DNA of 64,000 nucleotides, from assembly GCA_964058845.1 (NCBI GenBank), contig CAXKVR010000238.1, positions 1 to 64,000 on the forward strand, written 5' to 3'. Under the pieces are notes generated by a model. The model had not been told where the DNA came from. It did not search any database and saw nothing but the letters and a program-made list of their open reading frames with translations. The DNA is from Carex sylvatica (lineage: Eukaryota > Streptophyta > Magnoliopsida > Poales > Cyperaceae). The position numbers and the translations under genes were made by a program. Shown here piece by piece: positions 12,755 to 22,008 of this stretch (its first letter is position 1; every line of letters starts with the position of its first letter).

Positions 12755-13400
12755 ATGGACTATGTTGCATGGATACTGGTACCGGTATCGTATCAGATAC
12801 GATACGGATACGACGATACGATAATTTTCAAAAATCTTAGATACGATATACAGTTATTATATATATTATTTTTTATTATTTTAGTTTCATTATTAATTCA
12901 AACACTTGTATTATGCAAAAAAAATAATTTAGTTAGTTCAACACTTACATTATTAATTTAAGTTAATTTATAATTTAACTAAATGCGATACTGTCTCTAT
13001 TTTTTTTTTAAAAGCTGATAAAATTTTAGTGTTAGTCTCACAAGAATAAACTAAACTGGAAACGAGAGTATATAACTCTCGCGTAAAGTTTGTACTTGTT
13101 AATTGAAGAGAGAGAGAGGAGAGAGAAGCAGCAGTTATGAAACTTTGAATTTCAGTATAAATATAATTTCCTTCGTAGCACCCCACGTGAAGGCGTTGGA
13201 GAGAGAGGGGAGAGAATAGCACAGGGCCCCACACCCACGTGAAGTCTCTTTGAATGAGCCAATGAGGGAACGAATCCAGAGCAAAAAATATTGGAAAAAA
13301 CAAGATGAACGTATCAACTGCCGTATCATGCATTTAAACAGCCGTATCGTTGCCGTTCAACACCGTATCAGAGACTGTATCTGGTGGTAACTGATACGCC
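12755..13400. repeat. Degenerate GTATC/GATAC-rich repeat element
   Basis: Both edges (about 12770-12860 and 13305-13415) are dense in GTATCG and GATACG motifs in inverted arrangement around a unique centre. The style matches the hAT-like elements with degenerate interiors at 22442 and 25035, but I could not find clean terminal repeats or a target duplication. Open frames inside it have no family resemblance. Confidence 0.4.
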
Positions 13401-13665
13401 ACGAAACGTATTGGAGCCATTAGATCAGCGATTTTCAAAAAACACCATTGATTCAAACGGTAACAGTAAAATCAAAAGACACAATTAATTTTCAAAATAA
13501 CTTAATAAATAATAAATTAAAAAAAATATATATAAAGTTTGATCTCCAACCACATATTAATATGGAGAACAAGATGAATGGTTTGGATCGGTAATTCGAA
13601 CATTGAATTGGTGATTTATAGTTCAATACACAAAAATGCCTATGCATTGTAATGTACCATAGCCC
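13401..13665. repeat. Truncated MITE of the GGAGACCAAATTT family
   Basis: The right half of a MITE is recognisable by TTGATCTCCAACCACATATT, TAATATGGAGAACAAGATGAA and GATCGGTAATTC, ending at (TA)n near 13668. The left half is missing. Confidence 0.5.
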
Positions 13666-13690
13666 ATATATATATATATATATATAGAGA

Positions 13691-14070
13691 GAGGAGAGAT
13701 CAAGTTACAACAATTTTTGAGTTACAACAAGTTACAACAATAATTTTCTACATTTTCAAAGTCCAAATCGTCGATCCAAACCGTTCAACATGATCTCCAC
13801 AATAAAATGTGCTTGGAAACCAAATTTTATAATTTTTGGAATTTTTTTACTATTTATTAAGATGGGTACAAAATTCAATGGTCTGAATTTGACTAGTTTT
13901 TGTACCCATCTTAATAAATAGTAAACAAATTCCAAAAAATATAAAATTTGGTCTCCAAGCATATTTTATTGTAGAGATCACATCTAACGGTTTGGATCGA
14001 CGATTTGGATTTTAAAAATATAAAAATGGTTTGTTGTAACTCAAAAATTGTTGTAACTTGATCCCTCCTC
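13691..14070. mobile_element. Fold-back MITE bounded by (TA)n
   Basis: Left end GAGGAGAGATCAAGTTACAA; right end TTGTAACTTGATCCCTCCTC. The arms are imperfect inverted repeats through most of the element. (TA)n tracts lie on both sides. Confidence 0.65.
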
Positions 14071-14110
14071 ATATATATATATATATATGAGGGAGAGAGA
14101 GAGAGAGAGA

Positions 14111-14395
14111 GATGGGAGACCAAATAATCGATTCAAACTGTTCATCTTGTTGTCCATATTAATTTGTGTTTAGAGACCAAATTTTACATTTTTTAAATTT
14201 TTTACTATTTTTTTAGATTTATTGAAAATCGCTGTTTTTTTATGGTCAAGATTTGTCTGAAAATAGCGATTTTCAATAAATCTAAAAAAATAATAAAAAA
14301 ATCCAAAAAATATAAAATTTGGTCTCCAAACGCATATTAATATGGACAACAAGATGAACGGTTTGGATCAATTATTTAGACTTTGAATCACGTGA
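14111..14395. mobile_element. Fold-back MITE, third unit of the chain
   Basis: Contains the shared core in both orientations around a central AAATCGCT / AGCGATTTT inverted pair (14226-14283). The ends are less clear than in its neighbours and the limits are approximate. Confidence 0.5.
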
Positions 14396-14398
14396 TTT

Positions 14399-14704
14399 AT
14401 ATATATGTACTTGGAGACCAAATTTTATATTTTTTGGAATTTTTTTACTATTTATTAAGCCACATTGAAAATCGCTGATCCAATGGTTACAGTAAAATCA
14501 AAAGGCATCGTTGGATCAGTAATTTTCAAAGTGACTTAATAAATAGTAAACAAATTCCAAAAAATATAAAATTTGATCTCCAAGCACATATTAATATGGA
14601 GAACAAGATGAACGGTTTGGATCGGTCATTTGGACTTTGAATCCGTGATTTATAGTCCAATGCATAGAGGTGCCTATGCATTGCAATGTATGGTAGACTT
14701 ACTC

Positions 14705-14705
<1 letters not shown>
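14399..14705. mobile_element. Fold-back MITE, fourth unit of the chain
   Basis: Core motifs ACTTGGAGACCAAATTTTAT on the left and ATAAAATTTGATCTCCAAGC on the right face each other around GAAAATCGCTGATCC. It ends in (TA)n at 14705-14724. Confidence 0.5.
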
Positions 14706-14733
<28 letters not shown>

Positions 14734-14736
<3 letters not shown>

Positions 14737-15098
14737 CTAATGTGCTTTTGGAAGCATATGAGCCGAAATACACACGGTCCAAATTTGAAATTTCAAAATT
14801 CAAAAAGTCGATATGAACCATTCATCTTGTTCTCCATATTAATATGTGCTTGGATACCAAATTTTATATTTTTCTGAATTTTTTTACTATTTATTAAGCC
14901 ACTTTGAAAATTGTTGATCCAACGGTGGCTTAATAAAAAGTATAAAAAATTAGAAAAATGTAAAATTTGGTCTCCAAGCACATATTAATATGGAGAACAA
15001 GATGAACGGTTCAGATCGACTTTTTGGACTTTAAAATTTCAAATTTGGACCGTGTGTATTTCGACCGATATGCTTCTAAAAGCACATTAGTCACTCTC
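14734..15098. mobile_element. Fold-back MITE with GACTAATGTGC ends
   Basis: Left end GACTAATGTGCTTTTGGAAG; right end CTTCTAAAAGCACATTAGTC. A subterminal CGGTCCAAATTTGAAAT stretch is mirrored on the right. (TA)n flanks both sides. It shares end sequence with the next two elements. Confidence 0.7.
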
Positions 15099-15122
15099 TA
15101 TCTCTCCCTCTATATATATATA

Positions 15123-15542
15123 GTGACTAATGTGCATTCGAATGTATATGGGCTGAAATACATACGGTCCAAATTTAACTTTTTAAAATCCAAATGGTCG
15201 ATCCGAACTGTTCATCTTGTTCTCCATATTAATATGTGCTTGGAGACCAAATTTTATATTTTTCTGAATTTTTTTACTATTTATTACGTATTTTACAATT
15301 TTTTTGATCCAACGGTGGCTGTTGATTTTACTAGTTTTGTTAAGCCACCGTTGGATCAACAATTTTGTAAAATACTTAATAAATAGTAAAGAAATTCATA
15401 AAAATATAAAATCTGGTCTCCAAGCACATATTAATATGGAGAACAAGATGAACGATTCGGATTGACCGTTTGGATTTTGAAAAGTCAAATTTGGACCATA
15501 TGTATTTCGGCCCATATACATTCGAATGCACATTAGTCACTC
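15123..15542. mobile_element. Fold-back MITE with GTGACTAATGTGC ends
   Basis: Left end GTGACTAATGTGCATTCGAA; right end TTCGAATGCACATTAGTCAC, an exact inverted repeat over 20 bases. Inner arms include GTTGATTTTACTAGTTTTG around a GCCACCGTTGGATC pair. It is separated from its neighbours only by (TA)n. Confidence 0.75.
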
Positions 15543-15568
15543 TTATAATATATATATATATATATATA

Positions 15569-15937
15569 GAGTGACTAATATGCATTCGGTAGCATATGGA
15601 TCGAAATACATACGATCCAAATTTGAAATTTTAAAATCCAAAACGTCGATCCGAACCGTTCATCTTGTTCTCCATATTAATATGTGCTTGGATACCAAAT
15701 TTTATATTTTTCTGAATTTTTTTACTATTTGTTACGCAACTTTGAAAATTGTTGATCAACGGTGGCTTAATAAATAGTAAAAAAAAATTAGAAAAATGTA
15801 AAATTTGGTCTCCAAGCACATATTAATATGGAGAACAAGATGAACGATTCAGATCGATATTTTGAATTTTATAATTTTAAATTTGAACCATATATATTTC
15901 GGCCCATATGCATATGAATGCAAATTAGTCACACTCT
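15569..15937. mobile_element. Fold-back MITE with GAGTGACTAATATGC ends
   Basis: Left end GAGTGACTAATATGCATTCG; right end AATGCAAATTAGTCACACTC. Same family as the two preceding elements and slightly more diverged. (TA)n and (CT)n tracts follow to about 15980. Confidence 0.7.
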
Positions 15938-16702
15938 ATACTCTCTCTCTCTCTATATATATCTATATCTATATATATATATGAGGTGGGATTCGATTAC
16001 ACTCTTTTTTGGTGACACCGAATTACACTCTATTTTCAAAGTTTTCAAAATTCAAACAGTCGATCCAAACCGTTCAACTTGTTGGATATGTTAAAATGTG
16101 CTTGCTTTATATTTTTTGGAATTTTTTTACTAAACAAATAATAGAAAATTACTAACAGAATTGTTGGATAGCGAAATAATTTTTCACTTATACGAATTAA
16201 TTAAACTACTTAATTAACTGTTCTAGCAATATATAGGTTTTGCAATGTTAAAGCAAGAAATATTGACTTTGTCACATCTAGATTCCATAACAGCGCTAGC
16301 TGTCACTATTTTAAAAAATAATACACATGTATCTTGCATATAATTATTAGCTGTCAAACCAAAAAATAATAATTGTACAACTGTTGGTTTCTCGTGTTGT
16401 AAATATAAAACCTTAATAAATACGTACAAAAAGAAGTATTGTATTGTGTATTTAAAACATAAACTATTTATTTTTTCTGATTTATAAATTTGGTAGGAAT
16501 TTTAATAGCAATAACTTGCAATGAATTTGTTATGTATTTTGTTATTTTTTAAATTAATGGTTTGATTTATGATATAAGAAAAATGAATAAGTATGATGGC
16601 AGAGAATATAAAGGTGATGTCTATAAATACCAAAATTTAAATGCAAAATACGATAATAAGATCATAATCCAAGCACAAATGCACGGCTAATTAAACCACC
16701 TT
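15938..16702. other. Broken MITE end and AT-rich sequence downstream of the carboxylesterase
   Basis: A one-ended MITE fragment (CGATCCAAACCGTTCAACTT, then AATGTGCTTGC) runs to about 16140. The rest to the carboxylesterase stop codon is AT-rich and probably includes its 3' untranslated region. Confidence 0.4.
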
Positions 16703-17662
16703 TCAATTCTGTAGGAAAGCAATTAGACGCTCCTGCAGCTCAACAGCTTTCTCACATGGTGGCTTCGCAACATGGAATCCATGACCTTCTCCGATCGACT
16801 CGAACAGCTCGGCCTTGCCATTCCACTTGCTCTCCTTCAACTTCTCCCTGTACCAAACTCCTCTATCCCTCAGAAAATCGTGCTCCGCCACACACACCAA
16901 GATCCTCTTACACACCAAAAATTTCACATTCGGTGCACCATCTACAAATGGATTTGATACCGGGTCGTCCAGCCCGGATGTGCCCGGGTACACATAGTTC
17001 CACACCTCCACGGTTTTTGCCCATTGTTGGTCAGGAAGCCGCACTTCAGACCCGATCCGTTCTTTGCCCATAAAATAAGGATGAATAAGCACCATCCCTT
17101 TGACAACCACGCCGGGCTCAAGGCCGTCTAATTGGGAGGAGCGTAATACGACAGTGTGAACCATGTTGCCACCGGCACTACAACCTACCAAGAACAGACT
17201 GCCAAAATCGGCATGATCAACTAACCACGGCTCAGGTCCATTGCCGCTGACATGTGATATTACCCACTTGAAAGCCGTCAATGAGTCGTCGTAACATATC
17301 GGCAGGGGATACTCTGGTGCGAGGCGGTAATCCACCGAGACAGCTATGATATTTGCATCGGCCACTAAACGATTTAGATAGTTATGATTCAAGTCATCAC
17401 TGGCTGATCCGATCATAAATGCTCCGCCGTGGTAGTAAATGACGACGGGCAGCTTGTTCTCAGAGAGGTTTGTGAGCTTCGGGAGGTAGAGCCGGACCCA
17501 CACACCAGTGGAAGAGTCGATCACGACATCCTTCGAGGTGACACCGGTTGCCGGGTCAACTGAAGCGGGGATGGTTTGGCGGGAGAGGCGCTCAATGCGG
17601 CCACTCTTGTAAACCGTTATAAGGGGATAGAATTGGAATTGAATTTCTTTGTCAGCATCCAT
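16703..17662 (-). CDS. Plant carboxylesterase (CXE-type alpha/beta hydrolase), single exon, 319 aa
   Basis: Member of the plant CXE family (the hormone-sensitive lipase-like group that also includes 2-hydroxyisoflavanone dehydratase and the GID1 receptor). Members hydrolyse small ester substrates; the natural substrate here cannot be read from sequence. Seen directly: oxyanion-hole motif HGGAF at residues 78-82, nucleophile motif GCSAGG with S162, DYRLAPEYPLP at 111-121, acid residue in EHDF (D262), and catalytic histidine in GHGFH (H294). The triad is complete, so enzyme activity is plausible. Two small departures from the common pattern are GCSAG in place of GDSAG and HGGAF in place of HGGGF. 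There are no introns and the length is normal for the family. No signal peptide, so probably cytosolic. A (TA)-containing TATA candidate and a MITE lie just upstream. Confidence 0.93.
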   Translation of the reverse strand: MDADKEIQFQFYPLITVYKSGRIERLSRQTIPASVDPATGVTSKDVVIDSSTGVWVRLYLPKLTNLSENKLPVVIYYHGGAFMIGSASDDLNHNYLNRLVADANIIAVSVDYRLAPEYPLPICYDDSLTAFKWVISHVSGNGPEPWLVDHADFGSLFLVGCSAGGNMVHTVVLRSSQLDGLEPGVVVKGMVLIHPYFMGKERIGSEVRLPDQQWAKTVEVWNYVYPGTSGLDDPVSNPFVDGAPNVKFLVCKRILVCVAEHDFLRDRGVWYREKLKESKWNGKAELFESIGEGHGFHVAKPPCEKAVELQERLIAFLQN

Positions 17663-17774
17663 TAATGGAAGAATGAGAAAAATCTGGTGTGCTGATGAAA
17701 CAGAGGAGGTATATAATGGATTTGTGGTTGGTGAATGGCGATTATCAAAAGATGTGTCTATAGACTCTATACTC

Positions 17775-17783
17775 TATATATAG
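17775..17783 (-). promoter_or_regulatory. Candidate TATA box of the carboxylesterase gene
   Basis: CTATATATAG reads as a TATA box on the minus strand about 113 bp upstream of the start codon, a normal distance. It overlaps the 10-bp target duplication of the MITE at 17786-17975, so a second copy of the same sequence sits about 200 bp further upstream. An alternative TATATA at 17710-17715 is only 48 bp from the start codon. Confidence 0.45.
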
Positions 17784-17785
17784 AC

Positions 17786-17975
17786 GGAAATAACTCTGCT
17801 GCGATCCAAAAGGAATTGCAGGGTCCCTGTTATTCCAAATCAAACATTTCATTTTTCTAAATGCACGAATCTCAATAGAAGTTGTTTTCATCCACGAATC
17901 TCAAAACAAATGAAAGGTTGGATTTGGAATTACAGGGTCCCTGCAATTCCTACGGATCACAGCAGATTTATGTCC
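17786..17975. mobile_element. Mutator-like MITE (190 bp) with 10-bp target duplication
   Basis: Ends GGAAATAACTCTGCTGCGATCC and its near inverse. The inner arms share GGAATTGCAGGGTCCCTG in opposite orientations. ATATATAGAC occurs at 17776-17785 and again at 17976-17985, a perfect 10-bp target duplication. That size and the long inverted repeats fit a Mutator-type non-autonomous element. It lies in the carboxylesterase promoter. Confidence 0.75.
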
Positions 17976-17985
17976 ATATATAGAC

Positions 17986-18898
17986 AAATCTAATGGGAAT
18001 AGTTTCTGAAACAATAAAAAAAATGAAAAGAAATGAAAATTGTTTGGGAAAAATAGATGTCAGAAGTACAGAATTTAAATAATTATAAAATTGAGAAATG
18101 CTTCATACATTTAAAATTAGTTTTAATGTAAAAAACAATGAAATAAGTAAATCTGTGAGTTTTTAAAATTTAAAAGAATAAATATGATATTACCAATTTT
18201 CGAGGGGTATACATGAAATTGCCTACGTTTAATTAAAGGGAAATTTTAATTTGTATATTCTTCAAAAACTTCTATATTATATATTTCTCTTTCTGAGATT
18301 ACAACATCATATTTATCATTCTAAATTACAAAAACTCATAAATTTATTCAATTAATTATTTTCTTATTAAAATTCATTTAAATTTATAAAGTACCCATTC
18401 TATTCATTATTTAAAAATATATATAACCTACTTATGTGAAGTATTAATTGATCAGTTATAAAGATAAATGCTAAATAGTTCATTTTCTTATTTATAAGGT
18501 GCAAATAAATATAGGTCTAAATGTCATTTTGTATGTCTAAATAAATTAAAGATCGATGCAATATAACTTTTACAATACAATCTTTTATATATGTATCTTT
18601 ACAGTTATTTTCATGTGATTAATTATTCCGTGGTTTTAATTAAAAAGCCAAGACACGTTAAAGATTGGACATTAATTTGTTGATACTTGAAACACGTGCT
18701 TTTAATTTGATATGATATGTTTTATTATAAATGGGTAAAAGTCCAACCGAGATTAACAACCTCTCCATTTCACAAAGGAATATTAATATCTTTGGCTATC
18801 CCACAAACATTTTCATAAAATTTCAAATTGAATGCCCAAAATAAATTCAAATAGCGCGCGCCAATCATGTTCTGAAACCTCAACAAGAATAAATAGCG

Positions 18899-18933
<35 letters not shown>

Positions 18934-19240
18934 GGATGAACTAATTGCCCCAAACTCAATCTCTTTATATGCCCTCCAAACTAATTTATTCCCATTAAAA
19001 TGAATGTAGCTTGTTCAGAATAGAAAATTATAATTAATAGACCTAATTTCCTGAAGGGGTCAATAAAATCTCTGGAAGAAGACTTAATTTGATCTTACTC
19101 CAACAAATATGAAAACGATTTGGGAACAACATGTGCATATTTCTATATTACTTTGTATAGGTGACCCAATATTTATTCCCATTATAACGATTTTGGTAGT
19201 GTGTATATATATACACACACCTTTAATATATTTTAAAATA
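17986..19240. other. AT-rich intergenic sequence
   Basis: No gene was seen. It contains a (TA)n microsatellite at about 18902-18929. Confidence 0.4.
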
Positions 19241-19603
19241 TCAAAGATTTGAGAACATATGGTGGATGTTAATTTTTGTAAGAGAGAAGAGATGTCAGAA
19301 AATTAGTAAAATATTATTGCTATCTTATTTTGAAGTTTACATGTAACTCTATTTATAGAAAAAATTTAAAACTAGCCGTTATACTATTAATTACAACTAC
19401 CAACTACCAACCACTAACTATTATCTCCTAGCCTATTAATTACAATACACTACTCCCTAAATTAGCCGTTACAATTCAAAAATTATAACTAGTTGTTAAA
19501 AATTCAACAGTAGATTTAAATAATATTATTGCAAACCCTATCAATTCCAACCATATATGTAAATGATTTTAACTATATTTGTCCGGGGTCTAAATATTCA
19601 ACA
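19241..19603 (-). mobile_element. Solo LTR, copia-like (363 bp)
   Basis: On the minus strand it begins TGTTGAATATTTAGACC and ends TTTGA, where CA would be expected. A 5-bp direct repeat AAATA flanks it (19236-19240 and 19604-19608). A CTATAAATAG promoter motif sits about two thirds of the way along, where an LTR transcription start belongs. No internal retrotransposon sequence is adjacent, so this is a solo LTR left by recombination. Confidence 0.6.
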
Positions 19604-19608
19604 AAATA

Positions 19609-20339
19609 TAAAAAAAAAGGTTGCAAAAAAATAATTATTACATTGATAACTAAAATGTTTAGATAATAATGGCAACCAATTCGATAATTGTCGAAATAAA
19701 TGTCCTTCATAATTTAGGATCATATAGTGTGGCACAAAATTTAATTAAATTTTGAATAGCATCGATCATCCATTAAGTGACTAAACGAATTAATACACGG
19801 TTATCCATGTTATCAACGAATAAGACATGATTTTGAAAGAGAAAAATTTAACAATAACGACATCTCAACAAACCTTATGATCAGTTACTGAAGTTGATTT
19901 ATATCAACTTATCAAGTAATTATCAAGAATGGGTAAACTAATGAAAAACAAAATTAAAATAAAGAATTTGAAAAAGGCCCATAATTTTCTAAATGGCCCC
20001 CACAATGATCGATAAAGTATCAGCAAGCATCTCCATTGGATGTTATAATGGGCCATATAGTTCTTCCATTTATGTAGTTTATTTAAACCAGGCAAAGAAT
20101 TCTTTAAGGTCATGTTTTGTTTAGTAATTAGTCCTTATATTCAAGTTAAATTAATCTGTTTGTTTCTGATCTAGAGGAATGAATAATTGAAAAATGTATG
20201 TGTTTTTGACAATTGGTCAGATATACAGATGGAGAGTAAATTAATAGAGAGTACGTTAATCCGATCCGTCCCAAAAAGTGTTTTATCGAAGAACAAAATG
20301 TTATTTACAATTGATCGATATATATATATATATATACAT
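19609..20339. other. AT-rich intergenic sequence
   Basis: No gene or element was recognised. It ends in (TA)n at about 20321-20336, where the next MITE begins. Confidence 0.4.
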
Positions 20340-20770
20340 AGAGTTGGGCTAAAATGAGTCGTGGCTTATTTTGCGTTAGTGAGCCATGATTCATTTTAGT
20401 TATTTTGAAAATTCAAACAATCGATCCGAACTGTTCATCTTATTCTCCATATTGAAATGTGCTTGGAGACCAAATTTTACATTTTTTGAAATTTGTTTAT
20501 TATTTATTAATTAAGTATTTTTTAAAATTGCTGATCTGATGGTCCAGAAAATTTTACTATTTTTTACTGTTTACAGCAAAACAACAATTTTAAAAAATGC
20601 TTAATAAAGAGTAAAAAAATTCAAAAAAAAGAGTAAAATTTGGTCTCCAAGCACATTTCAATATAGATATCACATCTAACGGTTCGGATTAGTCGTTTGG
20701 ACTTTCAAAATGAAAATACGGCGTGGAGTACGAACGCTTGGTGAGCCATGGCTCACCCAAGTCCATCTCA
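20340..20770. mobile_element. Fold-back MITE bounded by (TA)n
   Basis: The left end has GAGTTGGGCTAAAATGAGTC and GTGAGCCATGATTC; the right end has GTGAGCCATGGCTCACC in inverse order. It contains the shared core (CTTGGAGACCAAATTTTAC facing AAAATTTGGTCTCCAAGC). (TA)n lies on both sides. Confidence 0.6.
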
Positions 20771-20791
20771 ATATATATATATATATATATA

Positions 20792-21216
20792 GAGGTTGGC
20801 TACTATGCTTATATAAGCATATCCCCACATATGCTTATAACTCATTTTTGTGCTTCCAATGTCCAAATGGTCGATCTGAACCGTTCATATTGTTCTCCAT
20901 ATTAATATGTGCTTGGAAACTAAATTTTATATTTTTATGAATTTTTTTACTATTTATTAAGCCACTTTGAAAATTATTAATCCAACGGTGACTGCTGATT
21001 GTACTGTTTTGTGCAGCCACCGTTGGATCAGCGATTTTCAAAGTGGCTTAATAAATAGTAAAAAAATTCAGAAAAATGTAAAATTTAGTTTTCAAGCACA
21101 TATTAATATGGAGAACAAGATGAACGGTTCAGATCGACCATTTGGACATTGGAAGCACAAAAATGAGTTATAAGCATATGTGGGGATATGCTTATATAAG
21201 CATAGTAGCCAACCTC
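20792..21216. mobile_element. Fold-back MITE, 425 bp, bounded by (TA)n
   Basis: Left end GAGGTTGGCTACTATGCTTA; right end TAAGCATAGTAGCCAACCTC, an exact inverted repeat. The two arms are nearly complementary throughout, meeting at CAACGGTG / CACCGTTG near 20985-21020. A copy of exactly the same length sits at 43776-44200. Confidence 0.8.
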
Positions 21217-21724
21217 TATATATATATATATATATGTCTAACTGTTACTTTTTAGTTCTTGCTATGATCTTCACAGCTACAAAAATGAAACGTACAATGC
21301 AAGAACTATTGTGGGAAAAATATATATATATACTTTGTGGACTTGAGGAGTGGTATGAGTGTTATATATATATTTACAGAATTACCATATCTTGGCCTGT
21401 TTGATATTTGTTATTTGTTGTTGAGATAAGTGTATAGAGGTTTCAACCCAAGAAATTAAGTGATTCAAAAATTAAGGATAAAGAAGAGGGGGCGGGGAAA
21501 TGTAGTTCAAAATGAGATAAGGATTACCTTTAGATTTTGGAATTCCTTTAGAAAAATACAAATGCATATGAGGAATCTACACCATCCGTTTTCTGCACGA
21601 ATCTTAAAGACCTCCGTGCATTTACAATAAGATAGAAAAAACGATCGCACGACTTAGTTTGCGTACAGTGATAGAGTACTACATACTGCATGCATAGGAT
21701 ACTAAACCTGAATACTAAGCCCGC

Positions 21725-21762
<38 letters not shown>

Positions 21763-21987
21763 GTTTCTGTTCGTCTGATCATTTCCAATTGAATGGTCAG
21801 AATTTGAAGCTATACAGACTGTTTGATTGTAGATTGAACTGTTCAAATTATTAGATAAGAAATGAAAAGTCGAGGATTGGTTAAAACCTTTCTTTAATTA
21901 GCTGTACTTATTAGTTGGAGAGGTCCATGCACTAATTAAAATGGGTCCTGCCCAATCAATTTATCGTCTACCTCTCTATCGATCCCT
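21217..21987. other. Upstream region of the SCPL gene
   Basis: AT-rich with (TA)n at about 21727-21754. No clear core promoter could be chosen. The 5' leader of the SCPL gene must lie near its 3' end. Confidence 0.4.
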
Positions 21988-22008
21988 ATGTTCTACCTTG
22001 CCATTCAA

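Noticed and set aside
18902..18929. (TA)n tract considered as an edge of another MITE
   Set aside because: Neither side shows the shared MITE ends or core, so it was left as a plain microsatellite.
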